Origin: Cryobacterium fucosi
GTDB taxonomy: Bacteria > Actinomycetota > Actinomycetes > Actinomycetales > Microbacteriaceae
Assembly: GCF_004403515.1 (NCBI RefSeq)
Contig: NZ_SOHH01000064.1
Coordinates: 109,431 to 173,430 of the forward strand
Reading direction: 5' to 3'
DNA length: 64,000 nt
The notes beneath the pieces were generated by a model that saw nothing but the letters and a program-made list of their open reading frames with translations, was not told where the DNA came from and did no database searches. The position numbers and the translations under genes are program-made. This document shows, in pieces, positions 47,611-56,548 of the stretch. Position 1 is the first letter of the stretch. Each line of letters begins with the position of its first letter.

Positions 47611-49040
47611 GCACAATCAGCGAAATCGAGCGCAATCGTGAGGTCGCACAGCAACGTGAAGACGATCTGAACCGCGAGAACGCCCAGAACGCCCAGAACT
47701 GGGGTGCCGCCGTGGGCCTGAAGGGCGACAAGATCACCATCCGCGGCGGCATTCCGTTGCGCGGCCGGATCGAGCTGAAGGGCGCGAAGAACCTGGTCAC
47801 CAAGGCCATGGTCGCGGCCCTGCTCGGCGAGAGCCCGAGCGTGCTCAAGAACGTGCCGAACATCAGCGATGTGCGCATCGTGCGGGAGCTTCTCGAGGTG
47901 CACGGCGTGAAGGTCACCGACGGCGTCGAGCCCGGTGAGCTGCTGCTCGACCCGGTCGATGTCGAAAGCGCCCACTTCGCCGCGATCGACGCGCACGCCG
48001 GCTCGTCCCGCATCCCGATCCTGTTCTGCGGGCCGCTGCTGCACCGCCTCGGCGAGGCGTTCATCCCCGACCTCGGCGGCTGCCGTATCGGCGACCGCCC
48101 GATCGACTACCACCTCGATGTGCTGCGCAAGTTCGGCGCCGTGGTCGAGAAGCAGCCCAACGGCATCCGGATGTCTGCGCCCAACGGCCTCAAGGGCACC
48201 AAGGTGTCGCTGCCGTACCCGAGCGTCGGAGCCACCGAACAGGTGCTCCTCACCGCCGTGCGCGCCGAGGGCATCACCGAGCTCAAGGGTGCGGCGATCG
48301 AGCCGGAGATCATGGATCTCATCAACATCCTGCAGAAGATGGGCGCCATCATCACGGTCGACACCGACCGGGTCATCCGGATCGAGGGCGTCGAACGGCT
48401 CGAGGGCTACAACCACCGCGCCCTGTTCGACCGGAACGAGGCGGCCAGCTGGGCCGCCGCCGCCCTGGCCACCGACGGCGACATTTTCGTCGGCGGCGCC
48501 AGGCAGGCCGAAATGCTCACCTTCCTCAACGTGTACCGCAAGGTCGGCGGCGCGTTCGACATCGAGGACGACGGGATCCGCTTCTACCACCCGGGCGGCG
48601 AGCTGAAGCCGGTCATCATCGAGACCGACGTGCACCCCGGCTTCATGACCGACTGGCAGCAGCCCCTCGTCGTGGCCCTCACCCACGCGCACGGCGTCTC
48701 GATCGTGCACGAGACCGTCTACGAGCAGCGGTTCGGCTTCGTCGACGCGCTCGTCGAGATGGGCGCGACGATCCAGATCCACCGCGAATGCCTCGGCGGG
48801 CACCCCTGCCGATTCGGCCAGCGCAACTTCAACCACTCGGCCGTCATCACCGGCCCGACGAAGCTGCACGGCGCCGACATCGAGGTTCCCGACCTGCGTG
48901 GCGGCTTCAGCCACCTGATCGCGGCGCTCACCGCCGAAGGCACCTCGACCGTCAGCAACGTGGGGATCATCAGCCGCGGCTACGAGAACTTCATCACCAA
49001 GCTCGAACTGTTGGGGGCTGACTTCGATCTCGAAGGATAA
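47607..49040 (+). CDS. murA: UDP-N-acetylglucosamine 1-carboxyvinyltransferase
   Basis: The 477-aa enzyme adds enolpyruvate from PEP to UDP-GlcNAc, the first committed peptidoglycan step. Seen: [20 protein letters not shown] (Lys-Asn pair), the fosfomycin-target Cys in [16 protein letters not shown] (Cys159), [28 protein letters not shown] and [16 protein letters not shown]. About 40 N-terminal residues rich in Glu, Asn and Gln precede the normal start of the fold and look helical. GTG overlaps the leuD stop. The conserved Cys implies fosfomycin sensitivity at the target level. Confidence 0.95.
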   Translation: MSTISEIERNREVAQQREDDLNRENAQNAQNWGAAVGLKGDKITIRGGIPLRGRIELKGAKNLVTKAMVAALLGESPSVLKNVPNISDVRIVRELLEVHGVKVTDGVEPGELLLDPVDVESAHFAAIDAHAGSSRIPILFCGPLLHRLGEAFIPDLGGCRIGDRPIDYHLDVLRKFGAVVEKQPNGIRMSAPNGLKGTKVSLPYPSVGATEQVLLTAVRAEGITELKGAAIEPEIMDLINILQKMGAIITVDTDRVIRIEGVERLEGYNHRALFDRNEAASWAAAALATDGDIFVGGARQAEMLTFLNVYRKVGGAFDIEDDGIRFYHPGGELKPVIIETDVHPGFMTDWQQPLVVALTHAHGVSIVHETVYEQRFGFVDALVEMGATIQIHRECLGGHPCRFGQRNFNHSAVITGPTKLHGADIEVPDLRGGFSHLIAALTAEGTSTVSNVGIISRGYENFITKLELLGADFDLEG

Positions 49041-49047
49041 TGGGCCT

Positions 49048-49857
49048 GTGCCAGTTCCCGATGAAGAGCCCCAGTCAGAGCAACGGCTGCCGAAACAACG
49101 AGTGACGAAGATCAGGGAAGGCTCGGAGACCACCCGGCCGTCGGTCTTCTGGCTGCTGGCGGCCCTCGTGCTGCCGCTCATCAACCTGTCGGTCCGCTAC
49201 CGGATCACGGATGCCGGCAAGTTCCCGCGTTCGGGGGCGTTCGTGATGGCGCCCAACCACTTCAGCGAAATCGATCCGCTGGTGATGGGCGTGCTGAGCT
49301 GGAAGCTGGGGCGCGCGCCTCGGTTCATGGCCAAGGCATCCGTGTTCTCGATCCCGGTGATCGGTGCCCTGCTGCGCAGGTCAGGGCAGATCCCGGTCTC
49401 CCGCGGCGGAGCCGTGCGCGGGAACGAACCGGTGAAGGCCGCCGAACGGCTCGTCCGCAACGGCCAGATGGTCGTCGTCTACCCCGAGGGCTCGCTCACT
49501 CGCGACCCCGACCTGTGGCCGATGCGCGGCAAGTCGGGAGCGGTGCGGATCGCCCTCGAGCAGGGCATCCCGATCGTCCCGGTCGCCCACTGGGGCACCC
49601 AGGCGCTCATGCCGCGATACTCCAAGAGGCTCAGCCTGTTTCCGCGCAAGACGGTGCTGGTGAAGATCGGCGACCCGCTCGACCTGGCCGAGTTCCGCGG
49701 CCGCAACCTGGACACGGTGACCCTCAACGAGGCGACCGCCGTGGTCATGGAAGCCATCACCCACCTGCTCGAAGACCTCCGCGGGGAAAAAGCGCCCGTG
49801 AAGCGCTGGAATCCCGCCGAGCACGACCAGAAAGAGACCGGCCGTTTTGAAGCCTAA
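49048..49857 (+). CDS. plsC: 1-acyl-sn-glycerol-3-phosphate acyltransferase (PlsC-like)
   Basis: A 269-aa lysophospholipid acyltransferase: FVMAPNHFSEIDPLVMGVLS carries the catalytic NHxxxxD motif, followed by PRFMAKASVFSIPVIGALL, IPVSRGG, and VVVYPEGSLTRDPDLWPMR (EGS in place of the usual EGT) and IPIVPVAHWG. It makes phosphatidic acid for membrane lipids. One hydrophobic helix at about 33-50. GATAAT (49036-49041) ends 6 bases before the GTG, so an internal leaderless promoter is possible. gpsA starts within its last codons, linking two glycerolipid steps. Confidence 0.92.
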   Translation: MPVPDEEPQSEQRLPKQRVTKIREGSETTRPSVFWLLAALVLPLINLSVRYRITDAGKFPRSGAFVMAPNHFSEIDPLVMGVLSWKLGRAPRFMAKASVFSIPVIGALLRRSGQIPVSRGGAVRGNEPVKAAERLVRNGQMVVVYPEGSLTRDPDLWPMRGKSGAVRIALEQGIPIVPVAHWGTQALMPRYSKRLSLFPRKTVLVKIGDPLDLAEFRGRNLDTVTLNEATAVVMEAITHLLEDLRGEKAPVKRWNPAEHDQKETGRFEA

Positions 49858-50974
49858 GGTTCAGCCAGGCAAGCGGGTCGCCGTTCTCGGTGCCGGCAGC
49901 TGGGGCACCACGTTCGCGAAGATCCTGGCCGACGGGGGAGCGGACGTCGTGCTCTGGGCGCGCCGCCCCGAACTGGCCAGGGAGATCACCGAGGGGCGCC
50001 GCAACAGCGACTACCTCCCAGGAATCAATCTGCCGTCGACCCTGCGGGCAACCTCGCGGCTCGACCTCGCGCTGGCGGGCGCCGAACAGGTCTTCGTGTC
50101 GGTGCCGAGCCAGTCGCTGCGGGAGAACCTGATCCTCGCCGAACCGTTCCTCGCGCCCGGCGCGATCGTCGTCTCCCTGATGAAGGGAGTCGAACGCGGC
50201 TCCGGAATGCGGATGAGCGAGATCATCGCCGAGGTCCTGCCGATCAACCCTGACCTGATCGCGGCCATCTCGGGGCCCAACCTCGCCCTCGAGATCGCCA
50301 AGGAGCAGCCCACCGCGGCCGTCGTCTCCTCGAACAGCCTCGAGACCGCGCACGCGGTGGCCATGCTCGCCACCAACCGCTATTTCCGCTCGTACGTCAA
50401 CACGGATGTCATCGGCACCGAGTTCGGCGGTGTGCTCAAGAACCTGATCGCGGTCGCCATCGGCATCGTCGACGGGGTCGGCTACGGCGAGAACACCAAG
50501 GCGTCGATCATCACCCGGGGCCTGGTCGAGATGACCGACTTCGCCGTGGCCTACGGTGCGCGGCCGGAGACCCTGTCCGGGCTGGCGGGGCTCGGCGACC
50601 TGATCGCGACCTGCCAGTCCCCGCTGTCGCGGAACAACACCGCCGGCCGGCTCCTCGGCCAGGGTTACGGCATCGCGGACGTCGTCAAGCAGATGCAGCA
50701 GACCACCGAGGGCCTCGCCTCCGTCGGGCCCATTCTCGAACTTGCCCGCGCGAAAGGGGTGGACATGCCCATCGTCGAGCAGGTCCGCCAGGTGCTGGCC
50801 GGTACTCTGAAACCGCGGGACCTCGCCCCGCACCTCACCACGGACTCGGATGAGCCGCAGGGCGAAAGGACGATCGATGACTCACAAGCTCACGGTGGCG
50901 CTGCTCTTTGGGGGTCGGTCAAGCGAACATTCGATCAGTTGCGCCACGGCGGGCGGCGTGCTGGCGGCAATTGA
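49847..50974 (+). CDS. gpsA: Glycerol-3-phosphate dehydrogenase [NAD(P)+]
   Basis: The 375-aa enzyme reduces dihydroxyacetone phosphate to glycerol-3-phosphate for lipid synthesis. Seen: VAVLGAGSWGTTFAKILADG (dinucleotide loop), VVSLMKGVERGSGMRMSE (catalytic Lys), AAISGPNLALEIAKEQPTAA, LKNLIAVAIGIVDGVGYGEN and SGLAGLGDLIATCQS. The normal fold ends near residue 335; an extra tail of about 40 residues, rich in Asp, Gln, Gly and Arg, runs 98 bases into ddl in another frame. TTG start overlaps the plsC end by 11 bases. Confidence 0.93.
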   Translation: MKPKVQPGKRVAVLGAGSWGTTFAKILADGGADVVLWARRPELAREITEGRRNSDYLPGINLPSTLRATSRLDLALAGAEQVFVSVPSQSLRENLILAEPFLAPGAIVVSLMKGVERGSGMRMSEIIAEVLPINPDLIAAISGPNLALEIAKEQPTAAVVSSNSLETAHAVAMLATNRYFRSYVNTDVIGTEFGGVLKNLIAVAIGIVDGVGYGENTKASIITRGLVEMTDFAVAYGARPETLSGLAGLGDLIATCQSPLSRNNTAGRLLGQGYGIADVVKQMQQTTEGLASVGPILELARAKGVDMPIVEQVRQVLAGTLKPRDLAPHLTTDSDEPQGERTIDDSQAHGGAALWGSVKRTFDQLRHGGRRAGGN

Positions 50975-51992
50975 CCGCGAACGCTACAACGTCATTCCGA
51001 TCGGGATCACCCGTGACGGGGCATTCGTGCTCGAGGAGGACGACCCGGCCCGGTTCGCGCTGAACGCGACCGAGCTGCCGGAGGTCTTCGACAACGGCAG
51101 CCGGGTGCGCTGGCCGGAGAGCACCCTCAGCCGGCAGCTGACGGTCAGCGACGGCGCCGGGCTCGGCTCCCGCTCGCTCGGCAACGTCGACCTGGTCTTC
51201 CCGATCCTGCACGGCCCGTTCGGCGAGGACGGCACCGTCCAGGGCCTGCTCGAACTCACCGGCCTGCCCTACGTGGGGTCCGGGGTGCTGGCGTCGGCGC
51301 TCGGCATGGACAAGCACTTCACCAAGACGGTCTTCCAGCAGGCGTCCCTGCCGGTCGCGCCGTGGCGCACGATCACGGCGGATGACTGGGCCGAGGCGCC
51401 AGGGATGGCCCACGCGGCAATCGAGGAGCTCGGGCTTCCCGTGTTCGTCAAGCCGGCCAGGGCCGGGTCCAGCGTCGGGGTCAGCAAGGTGTCGACCCGG
51501 GATCAGCTCCCCGAGGCGATGCGGGTGGCACTCGCCGAAGACGACAAGGTGCTGATCGAGGCCGGCCTGGTCGGGCGCGAACTCGAGATCGCGGTGCTGC
51601 AGGGTCGTTCCGGGGAACCGGCCCGGGCATCCGTGGCCGGCGAGGTGCTCGTCAGCGGACGCGACTTCTACGACTTCGCCGCGAAGTACCTGGGCGCTCC
51701 CGGCATCGACCTGGTCTGCCCGGCCGATCTTTCGCCGACCGAACTCGCCGAGATGCAGCGGCTCGCGATTCGCGCGTTCGAGGCCATCGACGGCGCCGGC
51801 CTGGCCAGGGTGGACTTCTTCCATACCGGGGACGGCTGGGTGATCAACGAGATCAACACGATGCCGGGATTCACGCCGATCTCGATGTTCCCCAGCTGTT
51901 GGCTCGCCAGCGGCTACACCTACCCGCAGCTGATCGACGAGCTGATCGAGGTGGCGCTCAGCCGCCGCGGGAAGACCGTGCGGACGGCCTGA
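50877..51992 (+). CDS. ddl: D-alanine--D-alanine ligase
   Basis: A 371-aa ATP-grasp ligase forming the D-Ala-D-Ala dipeptide of peptidoglycan. Seen: ALLFGGRSSEHSISCATAGG, FPILHGPFGEDGTVQGLLEL, FVKPARAGSSVGVSKVS (ATP-grasp Lys), and RVDFFHTGDGWVINEINTMP followed by GFTPISMFPSCW (Mg ligands and substrate loop). ATG at 50877 follows GAAAGGA at 7 bases. The gene begins inside the reading frame of gpsA. It closes the leuCD-murA-plsC-gpsA-ddl group. Confidence 0.95.
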   Translation: MTHKLTVALLFGGRSSEHSISCATAGGVLAAIDRERYNVIPIGITRDGAFVLEEDDPARFALNATELPEVFDNGSRVRWPESTLSRQLTVSDGAGLGSRSLGNVDLVFPILHGPFGEDGTVQGLLELTGLPYVGSGVLASALGMDKHFTKTVFQQASLPVAPWRTITADDWAEAPGMAHAAIEELGLPVFVKPARAGSSVGVSKVSTRDQLPEAMRVALAEDDKVLIEAGLVGRELEIAVLQGRSGEPARASVAGEVLVSGRDFYDFAAKYLGAPGIDLVCPADLSPTELAEMQRLAIRAFEAIDGAGLARVDFFHTGDGWVINEINTMPGFTPISMFPSCWLASGYTYPQLIDELIEVALSRRGKTVRTA

Positions 51993-52013
51993 CCGGTACC
52001 GCCCGAACCGCGA

Positions 52014-52241
52014 TCAGGTCTTCCGGACCGTGATGGTCCACTGGGCATTGCCCGCGCGCTCGAAATTGGTGACCGGGTAGCCCTGCTCCGCGGCCCAGCG
52101 CGGGAGGGCATCCGTGGCCTGGGTGCAGTCGAAGTTGATGACGAGTTCGTCGCCGGGCGCGAGGCGGGCGATCGCCGCTCCCGCCTCGACCAGCGGGAAC
52201 GGGCAGACCTGGCCATCGGTTTCGAGGACGTGCTGTGACAT
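52014..52241 (-). CDS. tusA: TusA family sulfurtransferase
   Basis: A 75-aa TusA/SirA-fold protein with the signature LETDGQVCPFPLVEAGAAIA, whose CPxP cysteine carries persulfide sulfur. These proteins pass sulfur for tRNA thiolation, cofactors or sulfur oxidation. It follows a YeeE/YedE transporter gene on the same strand after 63 bases; in other bacteria tusA-like yeeD and yeeE act together in thiosulfate uptake, so the same is inferred here. Confidence 0.9.
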   Translation of the reverse strand: MSQHVLETDGQVCPFPLVEAGAAIARLAPGDELVINFDCTQATDALPRWAAEQGYPVTNFERAGNAQWTITVRKT

Positions 52242-52304
52242 GGTGGTGCTCCTTCTATTCAGGGACGAGGTCTCGGCGATGACCGCTTCCGGCGGCCGCG
52301 GGTT

Positions 52305-53366
52305 CTAGCGACCAGCGCGGACCGGCGTCAGGGACGCAGCCGTCGCCTTCGCCGGCCCGGTGACGAACAGGCGCGTCGCCGCGCCGGTGCCGATGATCAT
52401 GAAGACAAGGGAGACCCAGCCCTGCAGGCCGAACGTGGCCGTGTCGACCATCGCGTTGCCGATCGTGCAGCCGCCGGCCAGGCTGGCCCCGACGCCCATC
52501 AGGGCGCCGCCGCCGATGCTGCGCACGGTGGTGACCGCGTCGGGCAGGCGCACTCGGAATTCCCCGCTGCCGGTGGCGGCGATGAAGGATCCGGTGAGGA
52601 TTCCGACCACCAGGTAGACCCCCCAATCGATCAGCTGGGGATCGCCGCCGACGAGGTAGTTGACGAGGGCGGAGGACGGGCCGGTGATGCCGAGCCCGGA
52701 CTCGCGGCCGGTCGCCCAGCTGAGCGGCCAGGCGAGGATGGCGAGCACGGCGATGACCAGGGCCGTGCTGAACGCGCCCCAGCGCTTCTCGAACAGGAGA
52801 TGGGCGAGGCCGCTCTTTCGCGCGGGGAGGGCGGCGACCGGGAGGGCCGGTCGTCTGGCGAGGTGATGCCGGGCGAGCAGGCCGACGCCGGTGACGAGTA
52901 CTGCCACCAGGATCCACGGCGACAGGCCGAGAAGCCCGTGGATCGTGGAGGCGTGGACGGTCACCGCCCGCAGTCCGTCGACGGCCGGGGCGAACACGCC
53001 GGTCTTGGACATCGCCGCGAAAAGGGCGTAGAAGATCAGGGCGAACCAGCTGCCGACCAGGCCTTCCCCCGCGCGGTAATAGGTGCCGGTCGCGCAGCCG
53101 CCGGCGAGAACGATCGCGAAGCCGAAGACGAAGGCGCCGATGATGGTGGCCAGCCAGGCGAAGTCCCGCGGGGCGAGGGTGATCATCCCGGCAGCGTCCA
53201 TGGCGAAGACGCCGACGCTCTGCACCGCGACGACGATGAGGAATGCCGTCAGCCAGCGGGTGTTGCCGGTGATCCAGAGGTCCCGGAACGCCCCGGTGAC
53301 GCAGAATCGGCCGCGTTGCATCGTGAAGCCGAGCGCGATTCCGAGTGCGAGGCCCGTGAGGAGCAT
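52305..53366 (-). CDS. YeeE/YedE family thiosulfate/sulfur transporter
   Basis: A 353-aa membrane protein with about ten helices in two repeats. Conserved Cys-containing motifs line the pore in known structures: FTMQRGRFCVTGAFRDL, LAGGCATGTYYRAGEG, and GASLAGGCTIGNAMVDT. TsuA (YeeE) imports thiosulfate through such cysteines. Located directly upstream of tusA on the same strand. The pair lies between ddl and DUF3515-thiL, genes I would expect to be adjacent in actinobacteria, so it may be an insertion. Confidence 0.88.
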   Translation of the reverse strand: MLLTGLALGIALGFTMQRGRFCVTGAFRDLWITGNTRWLTAFLIVVAVQSVGVFAMDAAGMITLAPRDFAWLATIIGAFVFGFAIVLAGGCATGTYYRAGEGLVGSWFALIFYALFAAMSKTGVFAPAVDGLRAVTVHASTIHGLLGLSPWILVAVLVTGVGLLARHHLARRPALPVAALPARKSGLAHLLFEKRWGAFSTALVIAVLAILAWPLSWATGRESGLGITGPSSALVNYLVGGDPQLIDWGVYLVVGILTGSFIAATGSGEFRVRLPDAVTTVRSIGGGALMGVGASLAGGCTIGNAMVDTATFGLQGWVSLVFMIIGTGAATRLFVTGPAKATAASLTPVRAGR

Positions 53367-53493
53367 TGCGTGTGTGTCCGTCCCTTGGCGGCCGTGTCCG
53401 ACGACGACGACTCGGGGGCGACGCTACGCGGCGGGGTGCGGCGCCCGCTCCAGGGCGTCTCCACGTGACGGCATGAGACGTAACATTTGACAG

Positions 53494-54021
53494 CTACGGT
53501 GCGGGGACCGCCGGGCCGCCGTCGGTGGGGATGGTGAGGTCTTCCACGCCGACGCACTGCCGGGTGGCGGGGATGGCGGACACTGCTTTGGAGAGGTCGA
53601 CCAGGACGGTCGATCCGCTGACCTTCCCCGAGTCGATCACCAGTTCGGTCGCCGGGTCGCGGCCGTAGGTCGTGTACCGGTAGAGCGGCGCCTCGGAGTC
53701 GTCCTCGATCCAGTCGATGCCGTTGACGTTGAGGCAGGGCAGGGTGGTGGGCACCGGCACGGTGACCCCACAGTGCAGCAGCACGGCGGCCGGGGCGCCC
53801 CAGGCGCCGGTGGCCTGCGCGTTCGTCTCGCGCTCGGGCAGCGACGCGACGGAGGTCGGCAGGCGCACGATCAGGTCGGCGCAGGTCGGGTTGGCGGCAT
53901 CCTTCGACGGCTCGAGCGGCACGATCGCGGTGCAGCCGGTCAACAGCAGAGTGCCGGCGACGAGGATGATGCCGAGGCCGGTGCGCAGGCCGGTGCGGAG
54001 GTGGCGGGAACGGGGGGTCAT
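53494..54021 (-). CDS. DUF3515 family lipoprotein
   Basis: A 175-aa protein with a lipoprotein signal (IILVAGTLLLTGCTAIVP; lipobox LTGC, Cys near residue 30) and the DUF3515 pattern of conserved cysteines and aromatic residues (PTCADLIVRLPTSV, LLHCGVTVP, GIDWIEDD, YTTYGRDPATELVI). It should be anchored outside the cytoplasmic membrane; function unknown. In actinobacteria DUF3515 genes usually neighbour thiL and ddl; here thiL is divergent, with 24 bases between the starts. Confidence 0.85.
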   Translation of the reverse strand: MTPRSRHLRTGLRTGLGIILVAGTLLLTGCTAIVPLEPSKDAANPTCADLIVRLPTSVASLPERETNAQATGAWGAPAAVLLHCGVTVPVPTTLPCLNVNGIDWIEDDSEAPLYRYTTYGRDPATELVIDSGKVSGSTVLVDLSKAVSAIPATRQCVGVEDLTIPTDGGPAVPAP

Positions 54022-54045
54022 TGCATTCAGGCTACCGTTTGATGC

Positions 54046-55053
54046 ATGACGAATGCTGCGGCCGCACCGCTCCCCTCGAGCGAGACGCTCGCCGACCTGA
54101 GCGAGGGTGAGGTGCTCGCGAGGATCTTTCCCCGACTGCCCGGCTCAGACGCCCAACTGCTCGGGCCGGGGGACGACGCCGCTGTGCTGCGGGCGCCCGA
54201 CGGTCGCTTCGTGGTGACGACGGACATGATGATCCAGGGCCCGGACTTCCGTCTCGCCTGGTCGACCCCGCACGACCTCGGCTGGAAGGCAGCCGCGACG
54301 AACCTGTCGGATGTCGCCGCCATGGGCGCACGACCGACCGCGCTGGTCGTCGCCATCGCCGCGCCCCCGTCCACTCCCATCTGGGTGATCGAGGGAATCG
54401 CCGACGGGCTCAGGGATGGCTGCGAGGCGCTGGCCCCCGGGTGCGGCGTCGTCGGCGGCGACCTGTCCGCCTCGGACGCCCTGACGCTGGCCGTGACCGC
54501 CTTCGGCGACCTCGAGGGGCGCGAGCCCGTGTTGCGCTCCGGGGCGCGCCCAGGCGACGTCGTGGCGCTTGCCGGGCGGCTCGGGGACGCCGGGTGGGGG
54601 CTCAGCCTGTTGTTCCGGCTCGGGGTCGACGCCGATGGCACGCCGGATGCCGCGCTCGCCGCGGCGCTGCGGGAGCGGCATCCGCGGGAAGTCGGAGCCC
54701 AGCTCGCGCCGGAGCCGCCGATCGACCGCGGCCCCGCCGCAGCGCTCGCCGGGGCGACCGCGATGCTCGACGTGTCAGACGGTCTCGCCATCGACGCGGG
54801 CCGGCTCGCGAGGGCGAGCGGCGTGGGGATCGACTTCGACTCGAGCGCCCTGGGCGGCCAGGTCGAGCGTGCCCTCGGCGGCGGCGAGGACCACGGGCTG
54901 CTGGCCACGTTCCCGGCCGGCGCTCCGCTGCCGGACGGATTCCGCCGGCTCGGGATCGTCACGGCCGAATCCGGAGTGGTGCTGGTCGACGGGACAGCGC
55001 ACACGCAGGGCGGCTGGGATCCGTACCGCGGCTGGGACGGCGCGGCGGGCTGA
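54046..55053 (+). CDS. thiL: Thiamine-monophosphate kinase
   Basis: A 335-aa PurM/ThiL-fold kinase making thiamine diphosphate, the cofactor of IlvB. Seen: LGPGDDAAVLRAPDGRFVVT and TTDMMIQGPDFRLAW, AAATNLSDVAAMGARPTAL (Mg/substrate Asp), CGVVGGDLSASDALTLAVTA, and AMLDVSDGLAIDAGRLARAS. TACCGT (54033-54038) ends 7 bases before the ATG, so a leaderless mRNA is likely. Convergent with rsmD at a 16-base distance. Confidence 0.94.
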   Translation: MTNAAAAPLPSSETLADLSEGEVLARIFPRLPGSDAQLLGPGDDAAVLRAPDGRFVVTTDMMIQGPDFRLAWSTPHDLGWKAAATNLSDVAAMGARPTALVVAIAAPPSTPIWVIEGIADGLRDGCEALAPGCGVVGGDLSASDALTLAVTAFGDLEGREPVLRSGARPGDVVALAGRLGDAGWGLSLLFRLGVDADGTPDAALAAALRERHPREVGAQLAPEPPIDRGPAAALAGATAMLDVSDGLAIDAGRLARASGVGIDFDSSALGGQVERALGGGEDHGLLATFPAGAPLPDGFRRLGIVTAESGVVLVDGTAHTQGGWDPYRGWDGAAG

Positions 55054-55069
55054 GACGTCCGGCCGCCGG

Positions 55070-55648
55070 TCAGGCCTGCGGGGCGACGGGAAAGGCGTAC
55101 CAGACTGTCGTATCGCCGTAGTCCTTGCGACGTTCGCTCTCGAGGCCGGGGCCCCAGATCGGCTCGGGGGAGCGGGAACCGCGCTCGACGACCACGAGGG
55201 CATCCTCGTCGAGGAGCGGGGCGAGGGCGGCCAGGTTGTGCCCGAGTTCGGCCTCCGGCAGATCGTACGGCGGGTCGAGGAAGACGAGGTCGAAGCCCTC
55301 CCCGGTGGCGGCGAGGAACGATTGCACGGCCTGCGAGGTCACCTTGATCTTCGGGGCGTTCTTCTTCGGCGCGGCGCGCAGCACGGCATCCGTGTTCCTG
55401 CGGCACAGCCGGGCGGCCCCGAAGCTGTTCTCGACCAGCGTGACGATGCGCGCGCCCCGGCTCGCGGCCTCGAGTCCGAGTGCCCCCGAGCCGGCGTACA
55501 GGTCGAGGACACGTGCGCCGCGCACGATGTCGCGCGCGTCGAGGGCCGAGAAGATCGCTTCGCGCACCCGGTCGCTGGTGGGTCTGGTGCCTGTCTTCGG
55601 CACAGCCAGGGGAAGGGAACCGGCAAACCCGGCGACAATTCGCGTCAT
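55070..55648 (-). CDS. rsmD: 16S rRNA (guanine(966)-N2)-methyltransferase
   Basis: A 192-aa RsmD methyltransferase acting on assembled 30S or 16S rRNA. Seen: RIVAGFAGSLPLAVP, RPTSDRVREAIFSAL (family signature), VLDLYAGSGALGLEAASRGA (SAM-binding motif I) and LVFLDPPYDLPEAEL (catalytic DPPY). It is on the opposite strand from recG and coaD, although these three genes are commonly consecutive in actinobacteria; here a TPR gene lies between. TAGGCT precedes the ATG by 9 bases. Confidence 0.94.
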   Translation of the reverse strand: MTRIVAGFAGSLPLAVPKTGTRPTSDRVREAIFSALDARDIVRGARVLDLYAGSGALGLEAASRGARIVTLVENSFGAARLCRRNTDAVLRAAPKKNAPKIKVTSQAVQSFLAATGEGFDLVFLDPPYDLPEAELGHNLAALAPLLDEDALVVVERGSRSPEPIWGPGLESERRKDYGDTTVWYAFPVAPQA

Positions 55649-55693
55649 GAGGTTTCGAGCCTATCGCCCGGCGCCGGATGCGATGATGGACCG

Positions 55694-56548
55694 GTGACCG
55701 ATACATCAGCGTTCGCGGCGGACCAGATTCCGCCTGCCGTCACCGTGCCGCCCCGCCCGGCACCGCCCAAGACCGGCCCGGTCAGCCAGGCCCTGCTCGA
55801 CTCCCTCTGGGACTTCACCGACGCGGAGGCATCCGCCCGGCGCTTCCAGCAGGCCGCAGACGACGCCGGCCGCGACGAAGGCGGGCGCGCCGAGCTCTCC
55901 ACCCAGGTCGCCCGGGCGTTCGGCCTCCTCGGCCGCTTCGACGACGGCCTGGCCGCCCTCGCCGCGGTGCAGGAGGCGACGAAGCAACCCACCGACCGGC
56001 TCCAGGCCCGCGTCGCGCTCGAGCACGGTCGACTCCTGCGCAGCATGGACAGGCCAGGCGACGCGGTGCCCTTCTTCACGCTCGCGGTCAGGAAGGCGGC
56101 GTCCGCCGGGGCCCAGTTCCTCGCCCTCGACGCCCTGCACATGCTGGCCATCTCCGACGCCGGGCACGAGGAGGAGTGGGCCGCCGAGGGGCTGGCGCTC
56201 CTGGACACGGCCACGGATGCCCGGATCCAGCGCTGGGGAGTCGCGTTGCACAACAACCTCGGCTGGTTCCTGCACGACTCCGGCCGGCCGGAAAAGGCCC
56301 TGCCCGAGTTCGAGGCGGCGCTGCTGGCCGCCGACACCGTCGGCACGCACGAGCAGCGCCACCAGGGCCGCTGGGCCGTCGCGCGCTGCCTGCGCACCCT
56401 CGGCCGGGCTGACGAGGCCAGGGCTCTGCAGCTGCAGCTGGCGGCCGAGCGGCCAGACGACGACTACGTGCTCGCCGAGCTGGCCCTGCTCGCCCAGGCG
56501 GCCGACGCCGCCGACGCGTCAGGGGCTGCGCCTACGATCGAACCATGA
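55694..56548 (+). CDS. Tetratricopeptide-repeat protein
   Basis: A 284-aa cytoplasmic protein built of TPR-like helical pairs over residues ~40-275, for example ARAFGLLGRFDDGLAALAAV, ARVALEHGRLLRSMDRPGDA, WGVALHNNLGWFLHDSGRPE, KALPEFEAALLAAD and AVARCLRTLGRADEARALQL. TPR proteins are protein-binding scaffolds; the partner is unknown. The first ~30 residues are Pro-rich. GTG start at 55694 is the first plausible start after the rsmD promoter. Ends with an ATGA overlap into recG, so it may have a role linked to that gene. Confidence 0.82.
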   Translation: MTDTSAFAADQIPPAVTVPPRPAPPKTGPVSQALLDSLWDFTDAEASARRFQQAADDAGRDEGGRAELSTQVARAFGLLGRFDDGLAALAAVQEATKQPTDRLQARVALEHGRLLRSMDRPGDAVPFFTLAVRKAASAGAQFLALDALHMLAISDAGHEEEWAAEGLALLDTATDARIQRWGVALHNNLGWFLHDSGRPEKALPEFEAALLAADTVGTHEQRHQGRWAVARCLRTLGRADEARALQLQLAAERPDDDYVLAELALLAQAADAADASGAAPTIEP

